A stretch of DNA of 64,000 nt from Verrucomicrobiia bacterium (GTDB lineage Bacteria > Verrucomicrobiota > Verrucomicrobiia > Limisphaerales > Pedosphaeraceae): assembly GCA_036268055.1 (NCBI GenBank), contig DATAUW010000012.1, positions 1-64,000 of the forward strand. The letters are read 5' to 3'. The notes under the pieces were generated by a model, which made no database searches, was not told the origin of the DNA, and was given only the letters and a program-made list of their open reading frames with translations. How positions within the stretch are numbered: position 1 is the first letter of the stretch; each line of letters begins with the position of its first letter. Of this stretch, positions 34,886 through 43,857 are shown piece after piece. Made by a program: the position numbers and the translations under genes.

Positions 34886-37465
34886 CTATTTGGCCCGGAC
34901 GACCTCCACTAAACCAAGGTCCACGTATTGGCCGCCGGTGGTTTGATGGCAATGGACGGCGATCAAGTTCTTCCCGGGTCTAAGAGCGGCACGGCCTTCG
35001 GGTGTCAGCGGAAACATATCATAGCCGCTCACAAAGCCTCCGGCCTGAAGGGCGAGAACGCCGTTGATGTAAACCTCGGCATCCTCGTCGTGATGAAGCC
35101 ACGCCTGGACATCATTGAAATCCGTGGCGGTCAAATCCACTTCGCGGCGAAGCCAGATGTCCGAAGTGTTCCACGTCGTGCCGACGATCGCGCCCGGTGT
35201 GCCGGACGTGCCGAAACCGCTCTGGCCATGTTTCCAATTTGAATCGTCGAAGCCGGGTTGCTGCCAGTTATTGCCCGGACGGTCGGTGGTATAATCCCAC
35301 ATCGCTTTGTGTTTGTCTGCGGCATTGAGAACCATTTTGATTTCCGGCGCTTTCGGCATGGCGGCCCAACCGGAAGCTTTGGTCTTATCGCGCCCGGCAT
35401 ATTTGTGCCACACCGCTTTGTCGTAAAGCATTTCGAGGAACACGCCGCCGACGACGGGGCGGGCGGTGAACCCAACCTTGCGCGCGGTTTTAGTTTGATA
35501 CCAATCGGTCATGGGCGCGCGGTCGGGAGTGGCGTTCAGGAAAGCAATGATCGGGGCGACCAACGCTTCAAAGTCGTCGCGATTTTGCGTGAGCGTCGCG
35601 GTCCAGGTGATCCAATCCAGCTTGGTATAAGTTTCGCGGTTGTCCAGCGGGAGGCCGTATTGGTTTTGTATCTTGCGATAAAAAGCCATTTCCTTTTGCG
35701 CGACTTCGGCGGGAAATAAATTCAAGCCAAGGATGCGGTCCCAAACCAAATTATATTTCTGGCTCCAGGTGTTGGGCCGGTCAAACGCGAGGCGGAAATG
35801 ATCGCCTTCAGCCGCCTCTTTTACCCAGCGCTCGGCAAAGCCGCGGGCGAGTTTCATGTATTCCTCGGACTTCTGTTTGTCGCCACGCATTTCACAAAGC
35901 TTGGCAAAAGAGCCGAGGCCGCAAATGGCTTTGGCGCTCAAATTCACATTGTGCGCGAGATGGCCGGCGAAGTCATCCGTGCAAAGCTGGTTCTCGGGAT
36001 CGAAACCCTTTTCTTTCAGATACTCGGCCCATTGTTCGAGTTGTTTCCAATAAAGTCCGGCGAAGTCCGCGTTGCCGTCCATTTGCGCGACCGCGCCGAA
36101 GAGACACAGTAGATTGCCGCTTTCCTCGACCGGCATCTGATTGTTCACGCCGCGCTCGCCATCGCCATAAACCTGGCCGTTGGCTTGAGGATACGTGCCG
36201 AGATCGTGAGGGGCGAAAGGAAATTTCCAGCGGTCGCTCGCGGCGTAATTCATGAACGGCACGATGAAGGATTTGGCGAGGCTGGGGCCGAACAAAAGGA
36301 ACTGCGGGGACATCGGATAAAAAACATCCGAAGTGCTGATGCAGCCATTGGAATGGTTCTCCTTGCAGAATTGCAAAGGCTGGCCGTTGTCGTCGGCCAC
36401 GAACATGCCGGCGGCAAAACATTGGCGATAGGCGAGCGCGGCGAGTTGCGCATAATTTTCTCCGCCCGCGTTACGCAAATCGCCCATCAATTCGGTGTCG
36501 AATTTGACGCAGCGTTTTTTCAAGTCTTCGTAATCCTTCGCGGACTTGGTGAGCAGGGCGGACGCGTCATCGCCATTGCGCCGCCAATAGGGGCGCAGGT
36601 TTTTCTTCATGTATTGAATCGAATAAAGGTCGTCGTAAGCGAGCATCAGCCAGCAGGAGACGGGCTTGGCGCGCACGGAGCCGAGCTTGGTTGCGAAAGC
36701 AATGACGGTGTCGTTTTTTCCATCGCTTTGAAGAACCGACGCTTCACCGGGATTTCCATTCGCGACGAAACCGGCGCGAGCGGCAGCGGCGGGGGCGACG
36801 TTGGACAGGGTCTTTTTATTCTTCTCCATCGCAACATAAAAATAACCCCAGTCAATGCGGACGTCGTCACCCTTCCGGCGCAGGATGGGTTGCTCGACCG
36901 TGCCGACGCGCCAGGCGGTGAGGCCGGAAGTGGTGGCGGATTGAAACGTCACCGGCTGATTCGGTTCATTGACGGCGATTTCAGAACGGGCATCGAAATA
37001 AATTTCCACTTCGTGCGACTTTTGGTCTTTTGATTGCGCTTCCCACGACACATAAGTGACCGGGCGCGAGAGAACATTCAGATCGTCCGGCAGTGCGGCC
37101 GTCATGAAGGTGAGGGTGAGGTGGATGGTTTCGTTTTCGAATTCGTAAATGGTGCGCGTGGGGAGGACTTGCAAGCTGGTTTGCGCCAGCGCGGGCACAT
37201 CGGCCGGCTGACCGCCCATGAGGCGAAACGATTTTCCGTCAATCCGCGCGAGGCTGGTGAGACGCTGGGCTTTGCCGGTCCAGTGGGTGGTGTCGGTATC
37301 GGTCAGTTTGTCAGCGGGCGACCAAATGCTGAAGTAAGGATTGCAGGCGACGAGCGGGACCGACGGCGGACGCAATGGTTCGGATTGCGCCGCGAGGGAA
37401 AAGTGAAGCGACCATAATATCAGGAATACCGTCCACATCGCGGGCCGAAGAAGTAGTTTTTTCAT
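34886..37465 (-). CDS. Secreted DUF4965/DUF5127 protein (glutaminase-A-like)
   Basis: An 859-residue protein exported by a signal peptide (MKKLLLRPAMWTVFLILWSL). It follows the GtaA-like layout: an N-terminal DUF5127-like part starting SVPLVACNPYFSIWSPADKL, a DUF4965 part with YAQLAALAYRQCFAAGMF and the helical barrel phrases ENHSNGCISTSDVFYPMSP and FPFAPHDLGTYPQANGQVY, and a DUF1793-type part near NLVWDRILGLNLFP. The last 150 residues are a galactose-binding-like beta domain ending in VYINGVLALQAGG and LIAVHCHQTTGGQYVD. Family members are called glutaminases from fungi, but many bacterial ones are probably glycosidases. It is first in the operon with the GH127 gene. Confidence 0.87.
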   Translation of the reverse strand: MKKLLLRPAMWTVFLILWSLHFSLAAQSEPLRPPSVPLVACNPYFSIWSPADKLTDTDTTHWTGKAQRLTSLARIDGKSFRLMGGQPADVPALAQTSLQVLPTRTIYEFENETIHLTLTFMTAALPDDLNVLSRPVTYVSWEAQSKDQKSHEVEIYFDARSEIAVNEPNQPVTFQSATTSGLTAWRVGTVEQPILRRKGDDVRIDWGYFYVAMEKNKKTLSNVAPAAAARAGFVANGNPGEASVLQSDGKNDTVIAFATKLGSVRAKPVSCWLMLAYDDLYSIQYMKKNLRPYWRRNGDDASALLTKSAKDYEDLKKRCVKFDTELMGDLRNAGGENYAQLAALAYRQCFAAGMFVADDNGQPLQFCKENHSNGCISTSDVFYPMSPQFLLFGPSLAKSFIVPFMNYAASDRWKFPFAPHDLGTYPQANGQVYGDGERGVNNQMPVEESGNLLCLFGAVAQMDGNADFAGLYWKQLEQWAEYLKEKGFDPENQLCTDDFAGHLAHNVNLSAKAICGLGSFAKLCEMRGDKQKSEEYMKLARGFAERWVKEAAEGDHFRLAFDRPNTWSQKYNLVWDRILGLNLFPAEVAQKEMAFYRKIQNQYGLPLDNRETYTKLDWITWTATLTQNRDDFEALVAPIIAFLNATPDRAPMTDWYQTKTARKVGFTARPVVGGVFLEMLYDKAVWHKYAGRDKTKASGWAAMPKAPEIKMVLNAADKHKAMWDYTTDRPGNNWQQPGFDDSNWKHGQSGFGTSGTPGAIVGTTWNTSDIWLRREVDLTATDFNDVQAWLHHDEDAEVYINGVLALQAGGFVSGYDMFPLTPEGRAALRPGKNLIAVHCHQTTGGQYVDLGLVEVVRAK

Positions 37466-37784
37466 ATAAGCGCCCCCACCATGTATAGCATGGGACGACG
37501 AAAGGCGATTAGCATTGTATGTGAACATCTCAGAAATATAGACCAGCGACCCGGTGTGTCATGTGGCATGAATTGGCCACTTTGTTCAGTTTGAACGGTT
37601 GGTGTGCTGAGGACGCATCTCATTATTTTGAGTGAGCTTGTATCGGTTTCTCGGACAGGTTGGGATAAGGTGTGGCAAGCCCCCCACCAACCCAGAAAAA
37701 AAATATCCCCAACCGCACCCACCACCACCTCGCTGAAAACTTGAAACTTGAAAACCGAAAACTTTCTACATTTCCAACACTAAA
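37466..37784. other. 319-base gap with a dispersed repeat and the skew boundary
   Basis: No gene is seen. The promoter for the DUF4965/GH127 operon should lie near 37.5 kb, but no clear motif is visible. A copy of the CTGAAAACTTGAAACTTG repeat lies at 37734-37764. The plus strand changes abruptly from G-rich to C-rich at about 37680: by hand count, the 60 bases before have 20 G and 8 C, and the 60 after have 4 G and 29 C. Confidence 0.6.
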
Positions 37785-38720
37785 TCACGCCCCCTCCGCC
37801 CGGCACAACCCATCCATCGTCCCCCTTACATCCTCCAACGTCCCCACCATCACAAACATCCGGCACGAATAATCCCCCGGCGCAATCCCCTTCGCGTCAT
37901 TAATCCGAAACACACAATTCCACTTCGTCACCTTCGCCCAATCAAACCGAAACCGCCCGTACGTCCGTTTCGGCAACTTCGCATCCGGCGGCGAATAAAT
38001 CCCCATCGCATAAGCCCCGTCCTTCGTCGAAAAAACCAGCGGCAAAACATCTTCCCGCAAATCCTTGCTCACCGAAATCAACTTCCGCGACCCCAAATCA
38101 AACACCCAAAAATCGTCAAACTCAATCGGCATATAACCCGTCAACGCCTCAAAAACCCCATGCACATGCCGCTCATCCTTCGGCAACGTAAACGTCACCC
38201 GATACTCCAGCGCATGCGGAAAGTTCGTCACCCCGATCCTCACCCGCTTCGACAACAAATGATTTGAAAGCGCCGTCGTATTCTTCGCCAAATTCCCCTC
38301 CGACTTCTCCCCCGGCAACAACCAAAACGCCATTTGATTCGTCGTCACCAACTCCGCCCCCGCCGCGTGCAGATACAACAACCGGCTCGTCGAAGATGGC
38401 CCCGCGCTATCATCCCGCGAGCCCCCCTCCGTCGGATTAAACGTCTCCCCCTTGATCTCCCCATCCACATCAAAATTCGAAGCCGACTGCAACTCCCGCC
38501 CATGATCCGTCGCATCAATAAACTCCTTCCCGCGCCAAACCACCGAACAAATCGCCCCCGCCGTCCGCGCTGAAGTCCGCACCACAATCTCCGACCCACC
38601 CGCCATCCCCCGAATCACCCCATCCCCATTCGGCAACCCCAACGACTCCTCCGGCTTTGCATCCAGCACCCCCAGCGGACTCAATCCCAACACAACTAGC
38701 AAAATAAACAAGCGCTTCAT
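37785..38720 (-). CDS. Secreted protein of unknown function
   Basis: A signal peptide (MKRLFILLVVLGLSPLGVLDA) is followed by about 290 residues of mainly beta character. Phrases such as IVVRTSARTAGAICSVVWRGKEFID, quoted only in part, VTFTLPKDERHVHGVFEAL and IEFDDFWVFDLGSRKLISV look like a carbohydrate-active or mutarotase-like beta-sandwich, but I cannot name the family. There is no lipobox. The start ATG was set at the signal peptide; the longer frame upstream runs through dispersed repeats and is not believable. The gene sits alone between the glycosidase operon and a divergent radical SAM gene. It is probably related to the glycan genes by context only. Confidence 0.75.
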   Translation of the reverse strand: MKRLFILLVVLGLSPLGVLDAKPEESLGLPNGDGVIRGMAGGSEIVVRTSARTAGAICSVVWRGKEFIDATDHGRELQSASNFDVDGEIKGETFNPTEGGSRDDSAGPSSTSRLLYLHAAGAELVTTNQMAFWLLPGEKSEGNLAKNTTALSNHLLSKRVRIGVTNFPHALEYRVTFTLPKDERHVHGVFEALTGYMPIEFDDFWVFDLGSRKLISVSKDLREDVLPLVFSTKDGAYAMGIYSPPDAKLPKRTYGRFRFDWAKVTKWNCVFRINDAKGIAPGDYSCRMFVMVGTLEDVRGTMDGLCRAEGA

Positions 38721-38814
38721 AAACAAGTTAGAGAATAAAAAAACTCTAAATCCTCCACCGAAAACTTGAAACCGAAAACCTCGCCCTTCCCGAATAGTGG
38801 CCGTCCACAAGGAC

Positions 38815-38844
38815 CTCCGCGCCTCCGCGCCTCCGCAGTTAAAA
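38815..38844. repeat. CCTCCGCGCCTCCGC repeat, single copy
   Basis: This is one unit of the repeat seen as an inverted pair at 1203-1310. Copies of the AAACTTGAAAC repeat flank it at about 38761-38781 and 38866-38880, so three repeats fill most of the gap before the radical SAM gene. Confidence 0.65.
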
Positions 38845-38904
38845 AAATCGCGAAAAATTTTCCAGAAAACTTGAAACTCCCTCCCCATCGGCGATGTTCC
38901 TTTC

Positions 38905-39969
38905 ATGCAACCGAAGTCCACACTCCTGCGCGGCCGCGGCGCCGGAGAAAACCCCGCCAACCGCTTCGAAAAAATTCACCTCGAACCCTTTGAAGACTAC
39001 GACCCCGCCGAAGACCCCGCCCCCCAAACCATTTTCCTCACCGACAACACCCAAACCGCCATCACCTACAACAACAGCCCCGACGTCGGCTTCGATGCCA
39101 GCATCAACCCCTACCGCGGCTGCGAACATGGCTGCTCCTACTGCTACGCCCGGAACACCCACGAATACCTTGGCTTCAGCGCCGGCCTCGATTTCGAAAC
39201 CAAAATCATGGTCAAACCCCGCGCCGCCGAACTCCTCCGCGCCGAACTCAGCTCACCCAAATGGCAGCCCCAAGTCCTCGCCATGAGCGGCGTCACCGAC
39301 TGCTACCAACCCGCCGAACGCCGCTTCCAAATCACCCGCGCCTGCCTCGCCGTCCTCGCCGAATTTCGCAACCCCGTCGGCATCGTCACCAAAAACCACC
39401 TCGTCACCCGCGACCTCGACCACCTTCGTGAACTCGCCGCCCACGATTGCATCGCCGTCAACCTCTCCATCAACTCCCTCGACCGCGAACTCGCGCGACG
39501 CCTTGAACCCCGCGCCTCACTCCCCGCCCAGCGCCTCGCCGCCGTCGAAACCTTGGCCAACGCCGGCATCCCCGTCGGCATCATCATCGGCCCCGTCATC
39601 CCCGCCCTCAACGACCACGAAATCCCCGCCGTCCTCGCCGCCGCAAAAAACGCCGGCGCCCAATGGGCCGGCAAAGTCGTTCTGCGCCTCCCTTGGACCG
39701 TCCGCCCCGTCTTCGAACAATGGCTCAAGCGCACCTACCCTGAAAAAGAAGAAAAAATCCTCGGCCGCATCCGCGCCATCCGCGGCGGCCAGCTCAACGA
39801 CCCCCGCTTCGGCACCCGCATGCGTGGCGAAGGCATCTTCGCCGACCAAATCAGCCAAATCTTCCACGTCGCCCACCGCAAAGCAGGCTTCACCACTGAA
39901 GACCGCTTCCCCCTCACCACCCAAAACTTCCGCCGCCCCCAAGGCCCCCAAATGGAACTTGGCCTCTAA
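38905..39969 (+). CDS. PA0069-family radical SAM protein
   Basis: The 354 residues match the PA0069/Rv2578c group of radical SAM proteins, related to spore photoproduct lyase. The cluster cysteines lie in RGCEHGCSYCYARNTHE near residue 75, with Cys-x3-Cys-x2-Cys spacing. Conserved phrases are NPYRGC, MSGVTDCYQPAERRFQ, ITRACL, GIVTKNHLVTRD and RFGTRMRGEG. The substrate and reaction are not established. The gene is divergent from the unknown secreted protein and stands alone. Its coding strand is unusually C-rich with Ala/Leu/Ile codons ending in C, unlike plus-strand genes before 37.7 kb. Confidence 0.92.
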   Translation: MQPKSTLLRGRGAGENPANRFEKIHLEPFEDYDPAEDPAPQTIFLTDNTQTAITYNNSPDVGFDASINPYRGCEHGCSYCYARNTHEYLGFSAGLDFETKIMVKPRAAELLRAELSSPKWQPQVLAMSGVTDCYQPAERRFQITRACLAVLAEFRNPVGIVTKNHLVTRDLDHLRELAAHDCIAVNLSINSLDRELARRLEPRASLPAQRLAAVETLANAGIPVGIIIGPVIPALNDHEIPAVLAAAKNAGAQWAGKVVLRLPWTVRPVFEQWLKRTYPEKEEKILGRIRAIRGGQLNDPRFGTRMRGEGIFADQISQIFHVAHRKAGFTTEDRFPLTTQNFRRPQGPQMELGL

Positions 39970-40085
39970 TCTTAAGTAGGGCAGAGTTGTGGACGCCATC
40001 GGCAATGATGGCTGACGGATTATACCGCCCAGCACCCTTGCCCCCGTCCTTCCGAACTAAAAACTTGAAACTGAAAACTTCCCCC

Positions 40086-40117
40086 ATTCCGCGCTCCGCA
40101 CTCTAAACTCCGCACTG
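40086..40117. repeat. TCCGCACT repeat overlapping a gene end
   Basis: A copy of the GCGGAGTGCGGAAT family (here inverse) runs into the 3' end of the threonine aldolase gene and supplies the stop codon and last few codons (Q-C-G-V-stop). An AAACTTGAAACTGAAAACTT repeat lies just before it at 40055-40080. Confidence 0.7.
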
Positions 40118-41158
40118 GGCCAGCTCCTTCACATCCTTCACAAACGCATCCACGTCCTCCGCCGTCGTGTCCCAACTGCACATCAGCCGCGCGTCATCCG
40201 GGCTCACGTGCGTATAAAACTTCCACCCCTGCTCATGCAAACCCTTGATCATCGCCGTCGGCATCTTCGCGAACACCCCGTTCGTCTCGCACGGAAACGC
40301 GATGTTCACCCCCGGCACCTGACGCAACCCCGCCTCCAGCCGCTGCGCCATTTTATTCGCGTGCGCGGCGTGACGCAGCCATGCCCCGTCCTGCAACATC
40401 CCCACCCATGACGATGCCAAAAACCGCATCTTCGAAGCCAGTTGACCCGCCTGTTTGCAGCGATAATCAAACTCCTTCGCCAAATCCGGGTTGAAGAACA
40501 CCACCGCGTCACCCACCGCCATTCCATTCTTCGTCCCGCCAAAACACAACACATCCACCCCTGCCTTCCACGTGATCTCCTTCGGCGCCACGCCCAGCGA
40601 CGCCACCGCATTCGCGAACCGCGCGCCATCCATGTGCACGCGCAGGCTGAACCGCCGCGCCGCCTCCGCCAGTGCGCCCAATTCCGCCACCGAATACACC
40701 GTGCCCATCTCCGTCGCCTGCGTCAGGCTCAGCGCGCGCGGCTTCGGGTAATGCACATCCGTCCGCCGCATCACCATCGGCTCGACCGCCGGCGGATGGA
40801 TTTTTCCGCCCACGCCCGGAACCAGCAAAACCTTCGAGCCATTCGAGAAAAATTCCGGCGCGCCGCACTCCGCCGTCTCCACGTGCGCATGCTCGTGGCA
40901 TAAAATACTGTGATACGACTGGCAGAGCGAAGCCAGCGCCAGCGAATTCGCCGCCGTGCCGTTGAACACAAAAAACACCTCGCACTTCGTCTCGAACACA
41001 TCGCGGATCATGTCCGCCGCCTTGGCCGTCCACGCGTCATTGCCGTAACCCGGCGCATGCCCGCGATTGGACTCCGCCAGCGCCGCGAACGCCTCCGGAC
41101 AAATCCCCGAATTATTATCACTGGCAAACTGCCTCCGCGAATGCGTTTCCGATTTCAT
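40103..41158 (-). CDS. Low-specificity threonine aldolase / beta-eliminating lyase
   Basis: A PLP enzyme of fold type I that cleaves threonine or allo-threonine to glycine and acetaldehyde. Family motifs are FASDNNSGICPEAF at the start, GYGNDAWTAKA, FVFNGTAANSLALASL, HEHAHVETAECGAPEF, VHMDGARFANA and the PLP-lysine phrase DVLCFGGTKNGM. The length of 351 is normal. The last residues are encoded by a dispersed repeat, so the C-terminus may differ from relatives. It has no operon partner. The substrate could also be another beta-hydroxy amino acid. Confidence 0.92.
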   Translation of the reverse strand: MKSETHSRRQFASDNNSGICPEAFAALAESNRGHAPGYGNDAWTAKAADMIRDVFETKCEVFFVFNGTAANSLALASLCQSYHSILCHEHAHVETAECGAPEFFSNGSKVLLVPGVGGKIHPPAVEPMVMRRTDVHYPKPRALSLTQATEMGTVYSVAELGALAEAARRFSLRVHMDGARFANAVASLGVAPKEITWKAGVDVLCFGGTKNGMAVGDAVVFFNPDLAKEFDYRCKQAGQLASKMRFLASSWVGMLQDGAWLRHAAHANKMAQRLEAGLRQVPGVNIAFPCETNGVFAKMPTAMIKGLHEQGWKFYTHVSPDDARLMCSWDTTAEDVDAFVKDVKELAQCGV

Positions 41159-41180
41159 AAATATATTTCAGATCATTTCA

Positions 41181-41240
41181 GGTCATAGACCGCCGAACCT
41201 ATTAGCCACAGATGGAACACCGAAAAAACACGGATGATAT
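41181..41240. repeat. TCATAGACC copy followed by a CCACAGATGGAACAC repeat
   Basis: A GGTCATAGACCGCCG element (41181-41195) is followed by CCACAGATGGAACACCG and AAAACACGGAT (41206-41234). A diverged copy of the latter (CCACGGATGGAACCC...) lies at 43649-43680. Two further TTCCGCACTCCGCAC units lie at 41271-41285 and 41304-41317, the second touching the next stop codon. Confidence 0.65.
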
Positions 41241-41317
41241 TCAACCAATGCGTGACGCCGCCATTCCCTATTCCGCACTCCGCACAGTGGCCGTGCGCAA
41301 GCACCACTCCGCACTTC

Positions 41318-42643
41318 CTAAATTTCCACCACCTCATCCGCCTCCTGATGCCCGTACGGCTCGCGCGTCCAGATATACCGGAACATCAGCGTGCGCAAAA
41401 CCGCCGTCAAAGGAATCGCCAGCATCGCGCCGAGAAACCCGCCGAACAACGTCGTCCCCACCATCACCGCAATGATGATCGTCAGCGGATGCAACCCCGA
41501 CCGTTCCCCGATGATTCTCGGCGAGATGATAAAATCCTCGAGCAACTTCACCACCGCCGCGATGCCCAGCACCATCAGCGGATGCGCCCAATCCCCGAAC
41601 TGCATCCCCGCCACAATCAACGCGAACACCAAACTCGTGATCGTTCCCAAATACGGCACGATGCCCAGCACCCCCGCCACCACGCCGAGCAGCACCGCAT
41701 AATTCAATCCCAGCAAAAGATAACCCGCCGCCAGCAGCACGCCCACGCACAATGCCACCAGCACCTGCCCACGAAAAAACACGATCAAACATTCATTGAT
41801 CGCCTTCAGCACGAAAATCACCTCGTCCTTCGCCCTGCCTTCCTTGATCGGCAGATAATCCGTCCAATGCCGCGTGATCTCCTCCTTCTCCAGCAAAAAA
41901 TAAAACAGATACACCGGAACCAGCATCAGCCCGATCAAAAATTCCATCCACGTCGAAACTTTGCCCAGTTGCGCCGTGAACCAGCGCGCCGCAATCACCA
42001 TCGCGTGCGACAACGCCGGAATCATTTCATCGCCGCCGATCATTCCCGAATTGAACATCGGTTCTTCATTGTTGAGCGGCGACGGCGCGTTTGTGCCGAC
42101 GCTCACCTCATTCACCGAATTCGTCACCGCCGATGCCGGCAGGATTTCCGCGCTGTTGGTTGACGGCGGAATCCGTTTTGCCGGGCGCAAAGCCTCGCGC
42201 CAGGTTTCCGGCAGTTGTTGGCCGAGCGAGCCGTCGGCAAAATCACCGAGTTTCGCGCCGATCTTTTCCATATAGACCGGCGCCTCATGCACCAGCTTGC
42301 GGCTCTCGCGATTCAACCCCGGCAACGCCGAGGCCAGCACCGACAAAATCAACAGCGCGGCGAGGCCGAACACAAAAGTCACCGCCCACATCCGCGGCAT
42401 GTTCCGCCGGTGCTGAAGAAATTCCACCACCGGGTTCAGGATATAAGCCAGGATCAACGCCACCGCCATCGGAACCATCACCGCCGACAACCGATGCAGC
42501 ACAATGCTCACCCCCCAGACCAGCAATCCGAGCAACACCATCACCACCGCCACCGAAAACATCGTGAGCGAAAACCACAACACCCGCGCCTGCCTTTTCG
42601 TCGGCGGCGGAAAGCCCAAATTTGTTTTCTTAGGTTCGCTCAC
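41318..42643 (-). CDS. AI-2E family transporter / permease
   Basis: A 441-residue polytopic protein with about eight membrane segments. The first pair (LWFSLTMFSVAVVMVLLGLL and VMVPMAVALILAYILNPVV) flanks the P-V-V-E-F phrase typical of the AI-2E/PerM family. A long soluble region of about 110 residues follows, containing an acidic, serine-rich stretch not conserved in the family. Later segments have GVVAGVLGIVPYLGTITS and VMVGTTLFGGFLGAMLAIPL. Members export small molecules such as AI-2 or act as sodium/proton antiporters; the substrate is not predictable. It stands alone with repeats on the downstream side. Confidence 0.9.
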   Translation of the reverse strand: MSEPKKTNLGFPPPTKRQARVLWFSLTMFSVAVVMVLLGLLVWGVSIVLHRLSAVMVPMAVALILAYILNPVVEFLQHRRNMPRMWAVTFVFGLAALLILSVLASALPGLNRESRKLVHEAPVYMEKIGAKLGDFADGSLGQQLPETWREALRPAKRIPPSTNSAEILPASAVTNSVNEVSVGTNAPSPLNNEEPMFNSGMIGGDEMIPALSHAMVIAARWFTAQLGKVSTWMEFLIGLMLVPVYLFYFLLEKEEITRHWTDYLPIKEGRAKDEVIFVLKAINECLIVFFRGQVLVALCVGVLLAAGYLLLGLNYAVLLGVVAGVLGIVPYLGTITSLVFALIVAGMQFGDWAHPLMVLGIAAVVKLLEDFIISPRIIGERSGLHPLTIIIAVMVGTTLFGGFLGAMLAIPLTAVLRTLMFRYIWTREPYGHQEADEVVEI

Positions 42644-42716
42644 AAGTTAAATTTATTTGCCCAACCGTGCCTTATCTTAGAGGACTTATCCTATACGATT
42701 ATAATTACTATCAGTA

Positions 42717-42747
42717 CCTCCGCGTCTCCGCGCCTCCGCGGTTAAAA
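42717..42747. repeat. CCTCCGCGTCTCCGCGCC repeat, single copy
   Basis: One unit of the family seen as an inverted pair at 1203-1310. It ends seven bases before the proC stop codon, between proC and the AI-2E-type gene. Confidence 0.65.
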
Positions 42748-42753
42748 TCCAGC

Positions 42754-43566
42754 TCAACTCTGCCCGAGCTTCCTCGACTTCTCCGCCGCCGCCCGCACCG
42801 CGTTCATCAACGCCCCGCGCACCTTGCCCTTTTCCAATTCATGCAACCCCTCGATCGTCGTGCCGCCCGGACTCGTCACCATGTCCTTGAGCGCGCCCGG
42901 ATGCTGGCCCGTCTCCAAAACCATCCGCGCGCTGCCGAGCATCGTCTGGGCCGCCAGCTTCGTCGCGATGTCCCGCGGCAAACCCGACGCCACGCCGCCA
43001 TCGCTCAACGCCTCGATCATCAGATACGCATACGCCGGGCCGCTCCCGCTCAAACCCGTCACCGCGTCCAGCAGTGATTCCTTCACTGCAAACGCGATGC
43101 CCACCGCCGAAAAAAGTTTTTGCGCCAGCATGCCGTCCTCTGGCAGCGCCGCCTTGCCGAGCGCATAAGCCGTCGCCGAAGCGCCGATCAAGGCCGGCGT
43201 ATTCGGCATAACCCGGATCAGGCGCGCTTTCGGCAAGCCATGTTCCAGCTTCGCCAGCGGCACCCCCGCCGCGATGGAAATCAACAAATGTTTTTTTGAA
43301 AACGCGCCGCGAATTCCCGCCAGCACTGCTGCTACCTGGTCCGGCTTCGTCGCCAGCACCAGCACATTCGCGAACTTCACCACCTCGGCATTGCTCTTCG
43401 TGATCTTCGCGCCCACCTCGCGCCCGAACGCCGCGCCCGCCGCCTCCACCGGATCGCTCGCCATGATTTCATCCGGCGTCACCAACCCCGCATGGACAAA
43501 CCCGCGCGCCAGCGCCGTCGCCATCTTCCCCGCGCCCAAAAATCCGATGGTAATTTTCGCAGCCAT
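42754..43566 (-). CDS. proC: Pyrroline-5-carboxylate reductase
   Basis: The last enzyme of proline synthesis, reducing pyrroline-5-carboxylate with NAD(P)H. The Rossmann start is ITIGFLGAGKMATALARGF. Other family blocks are VLATKPDQVAAVL, IRVMPNTPALIGASATAY, and the C-terminal signature GLSGSGPAYAYLMIEALSDG with VTSPGGTTIEGLHELE. The 270-residue length is usual. The ATG giving MAAKITIGFLG was preferred; the longer form adds eleven residues. No other proline genes are next to it. Confidence 0.95.
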   Translation of the reverse strand: MAAKITIGFLGAGKMATALARGFVHAGLVTPDEIMASDPVEAAGAAFGREVGAKITKSNAEVVKFANVLVLATKPDQVAAVLAGIRGAFSKKHLLISIAAGVPLAKLEHGLPKARLIRVMPNTPALIGASATAYALGKAALPEDGMLAQKLFSAVGIAFAVKESLLDAVTGLSGSGPAYAYLMIEALSDGGVASGLPRDIATKLAAQTMLGSARMVLETGQHPGALKDMVTSPGGTTIEGLHELEKGKVRGALMNAVRAAAEKSRKLGQS

Positions 43567-43731
43567 GCCTCTTTCTAACACCCTTCCCGCCCAAAACAAA
43601 AGCCAAAACCATCCGCCCTAGCGAACCTATACCAAGCCAAATTGTGAGCCACGGATGGAACCCAAAACCGAATACCGATTAAATCACCCGCCTGTTCTAC
43701 CGCGCTCAAATCGCCCGCCGCTTCTCATTAA

Positions 43732-43791
43732 CCCCCAGATTCATCTGGGGGGATAACAACTATGACACACCCAAAACCGCTTCAGCGGTTT
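43732..43791. repeat. Two perfect hairpins upstream of pstS
   Basis: CCCCCAGATTCATCTGGGGG and AAACCGCTTCAGCGGTTT are separated by 22 bases. The second has a seven-base stem and TTCA loop. They resemble the hairpin cluster at 6.34-6.42 kb. No T-run follows on either strand, so they look like dispersed repeats more than terminators. Confidence 0.75.
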
Positions 43792-43839
43792 CCTCCCCCA
43801 CTGAAAACTTGAAACTTGAAACTGAAACTTTTTTCTTTC

Positions 43840-43857
43840 TTGTCACCCATTTGTAAC
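43840..43857 (+). promoter_or_regulatory. Pho-box-like site upstream of pstS
   Basis: Two direct repeats, TTGTCAC and TTGTAAC, are separated by four bases, giving the 11-base period of a PhoB/PhoP box. A third partial unit, CCGTAAC at 43873-43879, falls on the same phase two turns downstream. The site is 77 bases before the pstS start, a usual place for phosphate-starvation activation. Confidence 0.65.

Noticed and set aside
36185-37033. A 282-codon plus-strand frame opposite the DUF4965 gene
   Set aside because: There are no recognisable motifs, and the opposite strand has a signal peptide and family blocks.
37490-37560. A possible dif site near the skew boundary (TAGCATTGTATGTGAAC)
   Set aside because: The match to known dif sites is weak and could be chance.
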